Assembly (NCBI GenBank): GCA_900556095.1 | Contig: USNU01000089.1 | Coordinates: 1 to 6,367, forward strand | DNA length: 6,367 nucleotides | Direction: 5' to 3' | Source: an uncultured Bacteroidales bacterium | GTDB taxonomy: Bacteria; Bacteroidota; Bacteroidia; Bacteroidales; Paludibacteraceae | Shown here: positions 1 to 6,264 of the stretch, one piece after another | Numbering within the stretch: the stretch's first letter is position 1 | Layout: every line of letters begins with the position of its first letter | The notes under the pieces: model-generated | Told to the model about the DNA's origin: nothing | The model's input: the letters and a program-made list of their open reading frames with translations, nothing else | The model's database searches: none | Position numbers and translations under genes: made by a program

Positions 1-194
1 TCCCCCTCATACTCCACGCTTGCGGGCACAACCACCTCGCCGCTGTAGGAAACATAGTTCTGGTCTCGGTAGGTTACCGTGGCGGTATGATTACTGCTGT
101 TTAGGTCATAATAGATACCGTCTATCTTCGCCGTATAACCCCACGCGGCGACTACCTCTGCCAAAAGCAAACAAAAGGACAAAAGTCTTCTCAT
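1..194 (-). CDS. BspA-like leucine-rich-repeat surface protein, N-terminal fragment (gene continues past the left edge)
   Basis: The minus strand from 194 reads without a stop for 64 codons to the window edge. It starts MRRLLSFCLLLAEVVAAWGY, a basic n-region followed by a hydrophobic stretch, so it is a probable Sec signal peptide. The next residues, about 22-64, run KIDGIYYDLNSSNHTATVTY, then RDQNYVSYSGEVVVPASVEY. This is the cap segment I recognise from Bacteroidales BspA-like proteins, which precedes the LRR_5-type repeats; the repeats themselves would lie outside the window. The ATG at 194 is the only ATG in frame before the upstream stop at 263-261. Members of this family are cell-surface or secreted proteins implicated in binding host proteins, and many are T9SS cargo. 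The gene is transcribed divergently from the adhesin-OmpA set. Family assignment is fairly secure from the N-terminal signature; function and full length cannot be judged. Confidence 0.85.
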   Translation of the reverse strand, partial: MRRLLSFCLLLAEVVAAWGYTAKIDGIYYDLNSSNHTATVTYRDQNYVSYSGEVVVPASVEYEG

Positions 195-272
195 AAATGT
201 AAAGTATATGGAATAATCCCGGTTATGAATAATCAGTTGTAGTATATCAATTGTGTCGTATTATTGTGGTTA

Positions 273-302
273 TTGTACACAAGTTGATAAGGGAGTGTAC
301 AA
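273..302 (-). promoter_or_regulatory. Inverted repeat / 5'-leader hairpin of the BspA-like gene
   Basis: TTGTACAC at 273-280 is the exact reverse complement of GTGTACAA at 295-302, with a 14-nt loop. If transcription starts near 305 as the promoter predicts, this 8-bp stem forms at the extreme 5' end of the mRNA. That position suits an mRNA-stabilising stem or a protein-binding site. Each arm also contains the self-palindromic hexamer TGTACA, so as DNA it could be a pair of operator half-sites. Confidence 0.45.
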
Positions 303-311
303 AACACCGTG

Positions 312-342
312 CAAAGTTACAAAAATATCTTGATATTTCAAA
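312..342 (-). promoter_or_regulatory. Bacteroidota-type promoter for the BspA-like gene
   Basis: On the minus strand, TAACTTTG at 319-312 matches the -7 consensus TAnnTTTG exactly. A TTTG at 342-339 lies 19 nt upstream and matches the -33 element. The predicted transcription start is near position 305, giving a leader of about 110 nt before the ATG at 194. The spacer between the two elements contains a perfect 7-bp inverted repeat (see 323-338). Confidence 0.7.
323..338. repeat. Perfect palindrome inside the promoter spacer (possible operator)
   Basis: AAATATC-TT-GATATTT is a perfect 7-bp inverted repeat with a 2-nt centre. It fills most of the 19-nt spacer between the -33 and -7 elements of the minus-strand promoter. 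Its size and position suit a dimeric repressor site, but the stretch is nearly all A/T and such palindromes arise easily by chance. No regulator can be named. Confidence 0.35.
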
Positions 343-425
343 ATAAAAACAAATGCATGCCCCTTGCAATAGGTTCTGCCTTCCCCCGAAATCGCAAATA
401 CTCGCCGTCTTTTCTTCCCCCACGA

Positions 426-557
426 AAAACTACTTCCTGCTATTTCCCCGCTATCCTCTCGCTATCTTCCCGCCGACCTCACGCCGACAACTACGGTATT
501 TTTACGGTATTTTTACGGTAGATATACGATAGATACACGATAGATAATCGGTATATT
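426..557. repeat. Degenerate tandem array with an 11-bp period (about 12 units)
   Basis: Reading in 11-nt steps from 426 gives a graded series. Left units are pyrimidine-rich: CTGCTATTTCC at 437, CCGCTATCCTC at 448, TCGCTATCTTC at 459, CCGCCGACCTC at 470. The centre has two identical TACGGTATTTT units at 492 and 503. These pass into TACGGTAGATA at 514, TACGATAGATA at 525 and CACGATAGATA at 536, then ATCGGTATATT at 547. A C or G is kept at unit positions 3-4 in nearly every unit. The period is close to one helical turn, so any bound protein or A/T tract would repeat on one DNA face. No long ORF with family features uses it. It is intergenic, between divergent surface-protein genes. The core 492-546 is certain; the left half is more degenerate. 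Confidence 0.75.
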
Positions 558-881
558 GTACTACCCACGTAATACCCTGACAATACGCTCGCCGTGTCTT
601 TGTCGTCCTCTTGTCCGTATCATAAATAATTTGTCTCTTGCTCCCCAATACCCGTACCTGTGCCATCTGCAATCCCTATCGGGACTCCGTTGCGCCAATG
701 CATCGGCGCACTATGGATGCTTTCGTATCGGCGGCTGCCTCGATAAGAAAGTTGATTTTGTATGCAAAGCAGATGCGTTTTTGCGTGAAAGTATGAGTTT
801 GTGGGGAAAATATGGTTTTGAGCGGAAATTATAAAATCCATAATATGGCACTCAATGCCCCATTCCTGCCTTGTTAATCCA
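558..881. other. Gene-free interval with clustered palindromes; possible dispersed repeat or unannotated RNA
   Basis: I see no protein gene here. Short open frames on both strands lack a ribosome-binding site, signal peptide or recognisable domain. The stretch does contain ordered dyads. These are a 16-nt stem-loop at 671-686 (TCCC/GGGA core), a near-perfect 20-bp palindrome at 691-710 (TGCGCCAATGCATCGGCGCA) and a short GGCA/TGCC stem at 847-859. Base composition is less A/T-rich than the flanking promoter regions at 600-770. It could be the remnant of a small mobile or dispersed repeat, or a structured RNA. Neither can be proved without a search for further copies. Confidence 0.35.
691..710 (-). 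repeat. 20-bp near-perfect palindrome
   Basis: TGCGCCAATGCATCGGCGCA is self-complementary except at one position pair (697/704). Read as minus-strand RNA that pair becomes G-U, so the transcript could pair along both arms. A second hairpin 5 bp away (671-686) also gains a G-U pair only in the minus-strand direction, where it forms a 6-bp stem capped by a GAUA tetraloop. This is why the strand is given as minus; transcription itself is not shown. Confidence 0.45.
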
Positions 882-905
882 AGAATAAAATATTCTGACT
901 TTTTT
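882..905 (+). terminator. Weak terminator-like hairpin
   Basis: AGAATA-AAA-TATTCT (882-896) is a perfect 6-bp stem with a 3-nt loop. It is followed after GAC by a run of six or seven T residues. The layout is that of an intrinsic terminator, but the stem is almost all A/T and would be unstable. No plus-strand gene precedes it except the questionable interval 558-881, so chance is a real alternative. Confidence 0.2.
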
Positions 906-988
906 GCCCATATTTACGGTTATATTATATGGTATATAAAGACGTATATTTATGCAAAATGAAAGTTTTTTCTTTTTTTTTGTGTCAT

Positions 989-1023
989 TTTGTTGCGCAG
1001 TCTATTATTTTTATATAACTTTG
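989..1023 (+). promoter_or_regulatory. Bacteroidota-type promoter for the adhesin-OmpA gene set
   Basis: TAACTTTG at 1016-1023 is an exact -7 element and is the same octamer as in the divergent promoter. TTTTGTTG at 988-995 supplies the -33 element, with its TTG at 993-995 placed 20 nt upstream. A T-rich tract lies just upstream (about 966-981). The start of transcription should fall near 1030, leaving a leader of about 130 nt before the ATG at 1163. That leader contains a 15-codon open frame (1103-1150). Confidence 0.7.
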
Positions 1024-1162
1024 CAGCGTTTTATGGTATTTGTCTGTCGTTTTTATCTTGCTTGTTGTTGCTTTCCTGCTTAGGAATAATAAACATAACT
1101 AAATGAATATCACACATATATATGGCAAAAAAATAAGTTTTTATAGTTAAATTTATCATAAT

Positions 1163-4100
1163 ATGAGGCTACAAAAGGAACTACTGATTTTCGGCTTGGC
1201 AATGGTTGCGGCGGTATGTGCGTATGCTCAAAACGTAACAATCCCGTATTCTATGAGTTTTGAGGAAAATGCTTCTGAGGCGTTGGATTTGTCTCAGAAC
1301 TGGGTCCTGAATGCCGGTAGTCAGTCTGCTGCGTGCAACGACCGTTGGATGGTTGGCAATTCTGTACATAGTGATGGGCGGCGTTCGCTCTATATCGTGA
1401 GCAGTGATACGCTAACAGTACCGTGTTTTGGCAAACCGGCTAACCTGCAGTTCGCATATCGGGATTTTAAGTTGCCCGCCGGGTCTTACTATTTGTCGTT
1501 TGATTGGCTGAATGCCGCCAATGCAGATGCCGCATTGTATGTGGGGTATGTCATGTATTCTAACCCGACCGTGGGGGCTGTATCGTATATTACGGCGAAT
1601 GCGAATAGCGGAGTTATGCCCTCGGCACTGACCAATGTGAATAACTCGGGCGCACTATATGGGCAATCTACATGGCAGCAATACACTTTCGCCAATACGC
1701 TCAATGTATCTGCTACTTCCTCCAACACTTTACGTTTCTATGTGGCATGGGCTAACAAAGGAAATAGCGTATTGGCGGATTCTGTTTTTGGCGCGTGCGT
1801 GGATAATATCCAGATTGTGGACTCGCGTGTTAAACCTGCAAAGAATATTGTGGCAACATCTATAGCCTGTGATACTGTATTGCTCACATGGAGCGGTTCG
1901 GCAGATACCTACATTGTCCAGTATCGGCCGGTGGGATCAAATACGTGGAGTACTGTTAATTACACACCGTCAATGGGAACGTCTGCTCTCATTGAGGGAC
2001 TGGACGAGGGAAGTTATAATTTCCGTGTTCGTAGTATCTCCTATGACAAAGACGGCAAGGCTATGTATGGTGCTTATGCCTACTATCAGGGAGAGTATCT
2101 TGTGTATTGCGCAGACCGGCATTGTTTGTCGTATTTCGATTTGCACGGTGCGAATGTGGTATGTACGTACGGCGAGACCGAGTATATGGGGAGTTTGCAA
2201 TCGAATTTGCAGGCACCTTTTGCGAATGTGGGCATTATCGACTATGGTGCAGAATCCAACCTGAGCCGTCATACGGTTTGTTGGGACAGGACAGCCACCG
2301 ACCCGCGGACGGAAGGCCAACTGCGTATAGTGCCTTCGGATGCCCTCGCTTCCGTCCGCTTGGGCAACTGGGAAGTTGACGGTGAGGCGGAGGGTATCAC
2401 CTATACGATGACGGTGGACTCGGCATATAATATATTGCTGTTGCGTTATGCAGTTGTGCTGCAAGACCCGAATCATGACGAGGACGAACAGCCGCGTTTT
2501 ACGATAGAGATATGTGATGCCAACGGGCAGAAGATTGATCCTGTCTGCGGCTATATCAATTTTGCTGCCGATGCCACGCGCAGCGGTTGGCATACTACCG
2601 GTAGCGGTTACGACCAGGTAACGTGGAAAGACTGGACTACGATAGGTCTGAATCTGACGGACCATGCCGGTCAGACGCTTACCATCCGTCTGGCTACTTA
2701 CGATTGTACGTTGAGCGGACACTACGGCTATGCCTATTTTACGATGGATTGTACCGGTGCAACAATAGAAACCATCGGCTGCGGTTCGGACACTCACTTT
2801 GCTGCGGAGGCTCCGGCGGGATTTGCCTATCGATGGACCACCCAAGACGGTACGGTCGTTTCCACACAGCGTACGCTCGATACATACTCCACCGACTCAG
2901 TGGAATATACCTGCCGTTTGTCTAATTTGGAAAATGCGGATTGCTGGTTCGAACTGAAAGTGCTGGCTCTGCCTAAATTTCCTATGTCGGACGGTACATG
3001 GTCTTATACTCCGGTGGACTGCAAAAACAGGGTTACCTTCAAGAATCGCAGTTATGTACAGACACGCTACAATGGCGAGGTGCATGAGGACCATTCTGCG
3101 AACCGTATGGGATTCCGCTGGGATTTCGGAGACGGAACCGAGTCTTTGCAGCCTGATTGTACACATGATTTTCCAGCCGAAGGCGGTACTTTCGCCGTAT
3201 CCCTTTCCACGTGGTTGGCAGAGGAGGCGGCGGATTGTATCAGTGATACGGTTTTTGTGGTTACGATACCGGCAATCGGTGATACGGTGGTAAAAGACAC
3301 GGTGGATATTTGCGATGGGTCGTATTACGATTTCGGCGGAACGAGATATACCGATGCCGGTGATTATGCTTACGATGACCTGAGTGATGCAGGGTGTAAT
3401 GTGCATCATACCTGCCATCTGCGGGTTCATCCTACCAATGAAAATCCCTTGCCCGATGTGGCTTTGTGCTATGGAGATACCTATTGTCTTAATGACACGG
3501 TGTGCTATTTGTCCCCTAAAGATGGCTTGTTCCGTTATACGTTTGTCAATCAGTATGGCTGCGATAGTGTGGTAATAGCCAATATCCGCTATGCCGATGA
3601 GATTATTCCGGTCTTGGATATCACTCAGATGTCTGCTGATATAGACGAGGCTACGGTTCTGATTGGCGGTTCGGGCTACACCTACTATACGATTAATGGA
3701 GGTGCACAACTTACAAACCCTTTATTCACAACTACGGAAGCCGGAGACTATAAATTCTCATTCTATAACGATTTGGGCTGTGTGGATTCTGTGTCGGTGA
3801 ATATCAAATCGCCTTGTCTGCGTAATCGCTTGTTCCAACGCTGGAACGACATCGTGGCAATATACAACAATGAACACATGCACGATTCGTTGGAATTTGT
3901 GTCCTATCAATGGTTCGAAAATGACACTCTGATAGAGGGAGCAACACAATCATACTACTGCGCTCCCTCCGGACTGACCATAGGCGCGGAATATGCGTGC
4001 CGGGTCGGTTTCGCAGATGGTACTACGGCTATGATCTGCCCGTTAGTGGCAGAGAACCTGGTGCATACGCCCAACCAAGTATCTGTGGCTCCTACGGCTG

Positions 4101-4303
4101 TTCCTGTTGGCGGAAATACTCAGGTCTATGTTCCGCAAGAGGGCAAGGCTGTATGCTATAATAGTGTAGGGCACAAACTTTCAGAGTGCCGGTTGAGCGC
4201 AGGAAATAATACACTCGCGCTAACATCACTGCAACGGGGTGTGTACATCCTGCAAGTATCTCTCTCCGAGGATGTTGCAACGTACCGTCTGACTATACAG
4301 TAA
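1163..4303 (+). CDS. Modular Cys-rich secreted adhesin-like protein with PKD domain and T9SS C-terminal sorting domain
   Basis: This 1046-residue protein starts at the only ATG after an in-frame stop (1148-1150), with an A/T-rich, SD-less leader. A signal peptide (1-22 or 23, ending AYAQ) leads to a jelly-roll/MAM-like region (about 24-220; RWMVGNSVHSDGRRSLYIVS is typical). Next come a fibronectin type III-like domain (about 222-305) and a Bacteroidales-type module (about 310-535; motifs SVRLGNW, WKDWTTIGLNL and GHYGYAYFTMDC). An Ig-like stretch (536-602) precedes a PKD domain with WDFGDGT at 653-659. Three repeats with a GC...DSV-like motif follow (about 710-757, 763-810, 830-883), then an Ig-like module (about 887-965). 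The tail from about 971, ending GVYILQVSLSEDVATYRLTI plus Q, fits a T9SS sorting domain. I infer export by T9SS to the cell surface or medium. No catalytic motif is visible, so binding or adhesion is likeliest. Mature Cys content is high (32). It probably heads an operon with the OmpA gene 56 bp downstream. Confidence 0.85.
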   Translation: MRLQKELLIFGLAMVAAVCAYAQNVTIPYSMSFEENASEALDLSQNWVLNAGSQSAACNDRWMVGNSVHSDGRRSLYIVSSDTLTVPCFGKPANLQFAYRDFKLPAGSYYLSFDWLNAANADAALYVGYVMYSNPTVGAVSYITANANSGVMPSALTNVNNSGALYGQSTWQQYTFANTLNVSATSSNTLRFYVAWANKGNSVLADSVFGACVDNIQIVDSRVKPAKNIVATSIACDTVLLTWSGSADTYIVQYRPVGSNTWSTVNYTPSMGTSALIEGLDEGSYNFRVRSISYDKDGKAMYGAYAYYQGEYLVYCADRHCLSYFDLHGANVVCTYGETEYMGSLQSNLQAPFANVGIIDYGAESNLSRHTVCWDRTATDPRTEGQLRIVPSDALASVRLGNWEVDGEAEGITYTMTVDSAYNILLLRYAVVLQDPNHDEDEQPRFTIEICDANGQKIDPVCGYINFAADATRSGWHTTGSGYDQVTWKDWTTIGLNLTDHAGQTLTIRLATYDCTLSGHYGYAYFTMDCTGATIETIGCGSDTHFAAEAPAGFAYRWTTQDGTVVSTQRTLDTYSTDSVEYTCRLSNLENADCWFELKVLALPKFPMSDGTWSYTPVDCKNRVTFKNRSYVQTRYNGEVHEDHSANRMGFRWDFGDGTESLQPDCTHDFPAEGGTFAVSLSTWLAEEAADCISDTVFVVTIPAIGDTVVKDTVDICDGSYYDFGGTRYTDAGDYAYDDLSDAGCNVHHTCHLRVHPTNENPLPDVALCYGDTYCLNDTVCYLSPKDGLFRYTFVNQYGCDSVVIANIRYADEIIPVLDITQMSADIDEATVLIGGSGYTYYTINGGAQLTNPLFTTTEAGDYKFSFYNDLGCVDSVSVNIKSPCLRNRLFQRWNDIVAIYNNEHMHDSLEFVSYQWFENDTLIEGATQSYYCAPSGLTIGAEYACRVGFADGTTAMICPLVAENLVHTPNQVSVAPTAVPVGGNTQVYVPQEGKAVCYNSVGHKLSECRLSAGNNTLALTSLQRGVYILQVSLSEDVATYRLTIQ

Positions 4304-4359
4304 GGTCGCATAGTATCGCTATAATTTTCCTAATAATACAAATAAAAATTGTTTTGCCG

Positions 4360-6264
4360 ATGAAACATTTTTTACACCTTTCGCTCATCTTATCTTTGTT
4401 CTTGTCTTTCTCTGCTTTTGCAGATGCTGCGCCGCAGAAAAAGAAAAAAGACAATACTTGGTACACCCAAGGCCCGGATATTCACTATCTCACTATGTGG
4501 GGTGGTGCGGGCTATTCCGGCTTGGTCGGCAACTATAGTACGGCTCCTTTGGGAGAAAACACACGATTCGCTGAAACATTTCAACAGCGTTTTATCGGCG
4601 GTGGCGGCGGACTCCTGGGCGTTGGCTATGAGTTGCACCATAATCGCTTCCTGTTTTCGGTAGGACCGGAATTACGCTTCTTCTCCTCACGCAATAATAT
4701 CGCATACACTGCCGATGTTATTCGGGATGACTATGCCACAATTACGCAACATTACCTCTTTGATGATTATAGTGAGACACAAGCCGTAGGACAGGTGATG
4801 GTCCCCATTATGTTTGGTGGTAATTTTGAACGCTATTATTTCTTGGCTGGGGCAAAAGTAGGCTACACTTTTATGGGAAATTATACCCAACATGGTGGCC
4901 TCACCACGTATGTTACGGAGCATTTGGCAATAGATGATTGGATGGAACAAACCGCCCACAACTGGAAAACCGCAGACATTGACGAGCACCCGCTTTATAC
5001 CGGTGGTAATAAGGGTAAAAATAAATGGGGATTGGACATCGCTCTATCGGCAGAGTTTGGCGTCAATCTGAATGAGTTCTTCTCGGACGAATGGAATAAA
5101 CGAAACGAAGAATCGACTCATCCATGGCGTATGCGGGTAGGCGCATTCATCGATTATGGTATGCCGATATTGTCCTCTTCTGATAAGCAGGAAGGCAACC
5201 ATTTTGCGGATGTCCCTGTAATTAATGAATTAGGAAATGAACACAACCCCGGTATGTTGACCACCCGTTCGTTGCATCAGACGGATCTGGCGGACAAATC
5301 GCTCAGCTCGCTGCTGGTGGGTGTCAAGTTTACCGCATTGTTCCAACTCAACAAGATCAAACAACCGAATCCGCGCATCGTCTTTGTGGCTACGGATATC
5401 AACGGGCAGCCCCTCAGGAGCGTCGCTTCGGTGGTTATCAAGAACGAAGACAAACCCAAACAAAAACCCAAAGTTCGTTCGTTGGGGAAACGCAATACCG
5501 TTACAGCCCGCTATGCAAAGGCCGACTACTATATGCTGGCACAGGCGGCAGGCTATCTGCCTTCCAATTTTGCGGGGGATACCATCCGTTTGTCGCATAC
5601 GGTGGATTTGGATACGGTGTATTTCCGCCTCATTCCGCAACCGCGTTTAGTATGCTATGTCCACGATGCGGAGACCGAACAGCAGATTGCGGGTAGTATT
5701 TCTTTTGCGAGCCGTACTGCGGAGGGACATAATCGGGATGTTGCCACGGCGGTGGAGCAGCCTGCTGTGGTATCGTTGCACTACGGAGATAGTTTCGATG
5801 TCCGCATATCGGCTGCGGGATACCATGGCGACAGTGCTGCCGTAACGCGTCTTACGGATACTGTGCATTACTACCTGCGTCCGATTCATCGTGTGCGCCA
5901 TGTATTGCTGCTTAAACATATGTATTTCGCTACCGATAAGACGGATATCCTGCCAATCTCGGATTCCGACTTGAATATCTTATACAATTTCTTGACAGAA
6001 AACCCCAAAGTACGTGTGTTGATAACGGGACATACGGATTCACAAGGGTCGGAGTCGCATAACCAAGTATTGTCCGAAGGACGTGCCAATAGCGTGAAAG
6101 AGGCTATGATTGATCGCGGTATTGATCCTTCCCGTTTGGAAACAAATGGTAAAGGTGAAAGCGAACCGATAGATACGAATGATACCGAAGAGGGACGTCA
6201 AAACAACCGTCGTGTACAAATTACCGTGTTGAATGCCGATGAGGCAGAGGAGGATGTATGGTAA
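4360..6264 (+). CDS. Outer-membrane beta-barrel protein with C-terminal OmpA-like peptidoglycan-binding domain
   Basis: The 634-residue protein begins at ATG 4360 with a clear signal peptide (1-23, ending SAFADA); there is no lipobox Cys. A TTG two codons earlier is possible but less likely. Residues about 40-330 have alternating hydrophobic strands, Gly/aromatic girdles and a last strand SLLVGVKFTALFQL, as expected of an outer-membrane barrel. Two beta-rich, probably periplasmic domains follow (about 338-425 and 428-508). Both contain an A-A-G-Y element and resemble carboxypeptidase-regulatory/Ig-like folds. Residues about 515-625 are an OmpA_C-like domain: YFATDKTDI, ITGHTDSQGSESHN, LSEGRANSVK, then EEGRQNNRRV. 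The Asp of HTD and the Arg of NNRRV, which bind diaminopimelate in this family, are present. The protein should span the outer membrane and clamp to peptidoglycan. Lying between two secreted-protein genes, it may help display or anchor them, which is inference. It lacks the TPR and WD40 domains of PorE. Confidence 0.85.
   Translation: MKHFLHLSLILSLFLSFSAFADAAPQKKKKDNTWYTQGPDIHYLTMWGGAGYSGLVGNYSTAPLGENTRFAETFQQRFIGGGGGLLGVGYELHHNRFLFSVGPELRFFSSRNNIAYTADVIRDDYATITQHYLFDDYSETQAVGQVMVPIMFGGNFERYYFLAGAKVGYTFMGNYTQHGGLTTYVTEHLAIDDWMEQTAHNWKTADIDEHPLYTGGNKGKNKWGLDIALSAEFGVNLNEFFSDEWNKRNEESTHPWRMRVGAFIDYGMPILSSSDKQEGNHFADVPVINELGNEHNPGMLTTRSLHQTDLADKSLSSLLVGVKFTALFQLNKIKQPNPRIVFVATDINGQPLRSVASVVIKNEDKPKQKPKVRSLGKRNTVTARYAKADYYMLAQAAGYLPSNFAGDTIRLSHTVDLDTVYFRLIPQPRLVCYVHDAETEQQIAGSISFASRTAEGHNRDVATAVEQPAVVSLHYGDSFDVRISAAGYHGDSAAVTRLTDTVHYYLRPIHRVRHVLLLKHMYFATDKTDILPISDSDLNILYNFLTENPKVRVLITGHTDSQGSESHNQVLSEGRANSVKEAMIDRGIDPSRLETNGKGESEPIDTNDTEEGRQNNRRVQITVLNADEAEEDVW
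6246..6253 (+). promoter_or_regulatory. Strong Shine-Dalgarno sequence inside the end of the OmpA gene
   Basis: AGAGGAGG ends 4 nt before the ATG at 6258. No comparable purine-rich site precedes the other starts here, in keeping with Bacteroidota habits. It may drive coupled re-initiation on the next gene. The same bases encode the acidic OmpA tail (EAEEDVW), so the match may be fortuitous; the spacing is also short. Confidence 0.4.

Noticed and set aside
309..521. 70-codon plus-strand open frame over the promoter and tandem array
   Set aside because: It crosses the minus-strand promoter and ends inside the 11-bp array; composition is low-complexity with no RBS, signal or domain.
426..557. 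Repeat array considered as CRISPR
   Set aside because: Units are 11 nt, contiguous and degenerate with no unique spacers, and no cas genes are present.
556..834. 92-codon plus-strand open frame, and the opposite 73-codon frame at 620-841
   Set aside because: They overlap each other over a palindrome-rich stretch. Neither has a recognisable domain, convincing start signals or protein-like composition. A small gene cannot be wholly excluded but is unsupported.
1970..2845. Long minus-strand open frame (291 codons) opposite the adhesin gene; similar one at 2897-3709
   Set aside because: Shadow frames: Arg/Ile-rich products without domains, lying entirely opposite a well-supported modular coding sequence.
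4354..4359. TTG start two codons before the OmpA-gene ATG
   Set aside because: The ATG at 4360 gives a standard signal peptide (MKHFLHL...) and ATG is preferred; nothing favours the TTG.
4304..4359. Terminator or separate promoter between the adhesin and OmpA genes
   Set aside because: No stable hairpin with T-run and no TAnnTTTG element was found in the 56-bp gap; read-through as one operon is the simpler reading.
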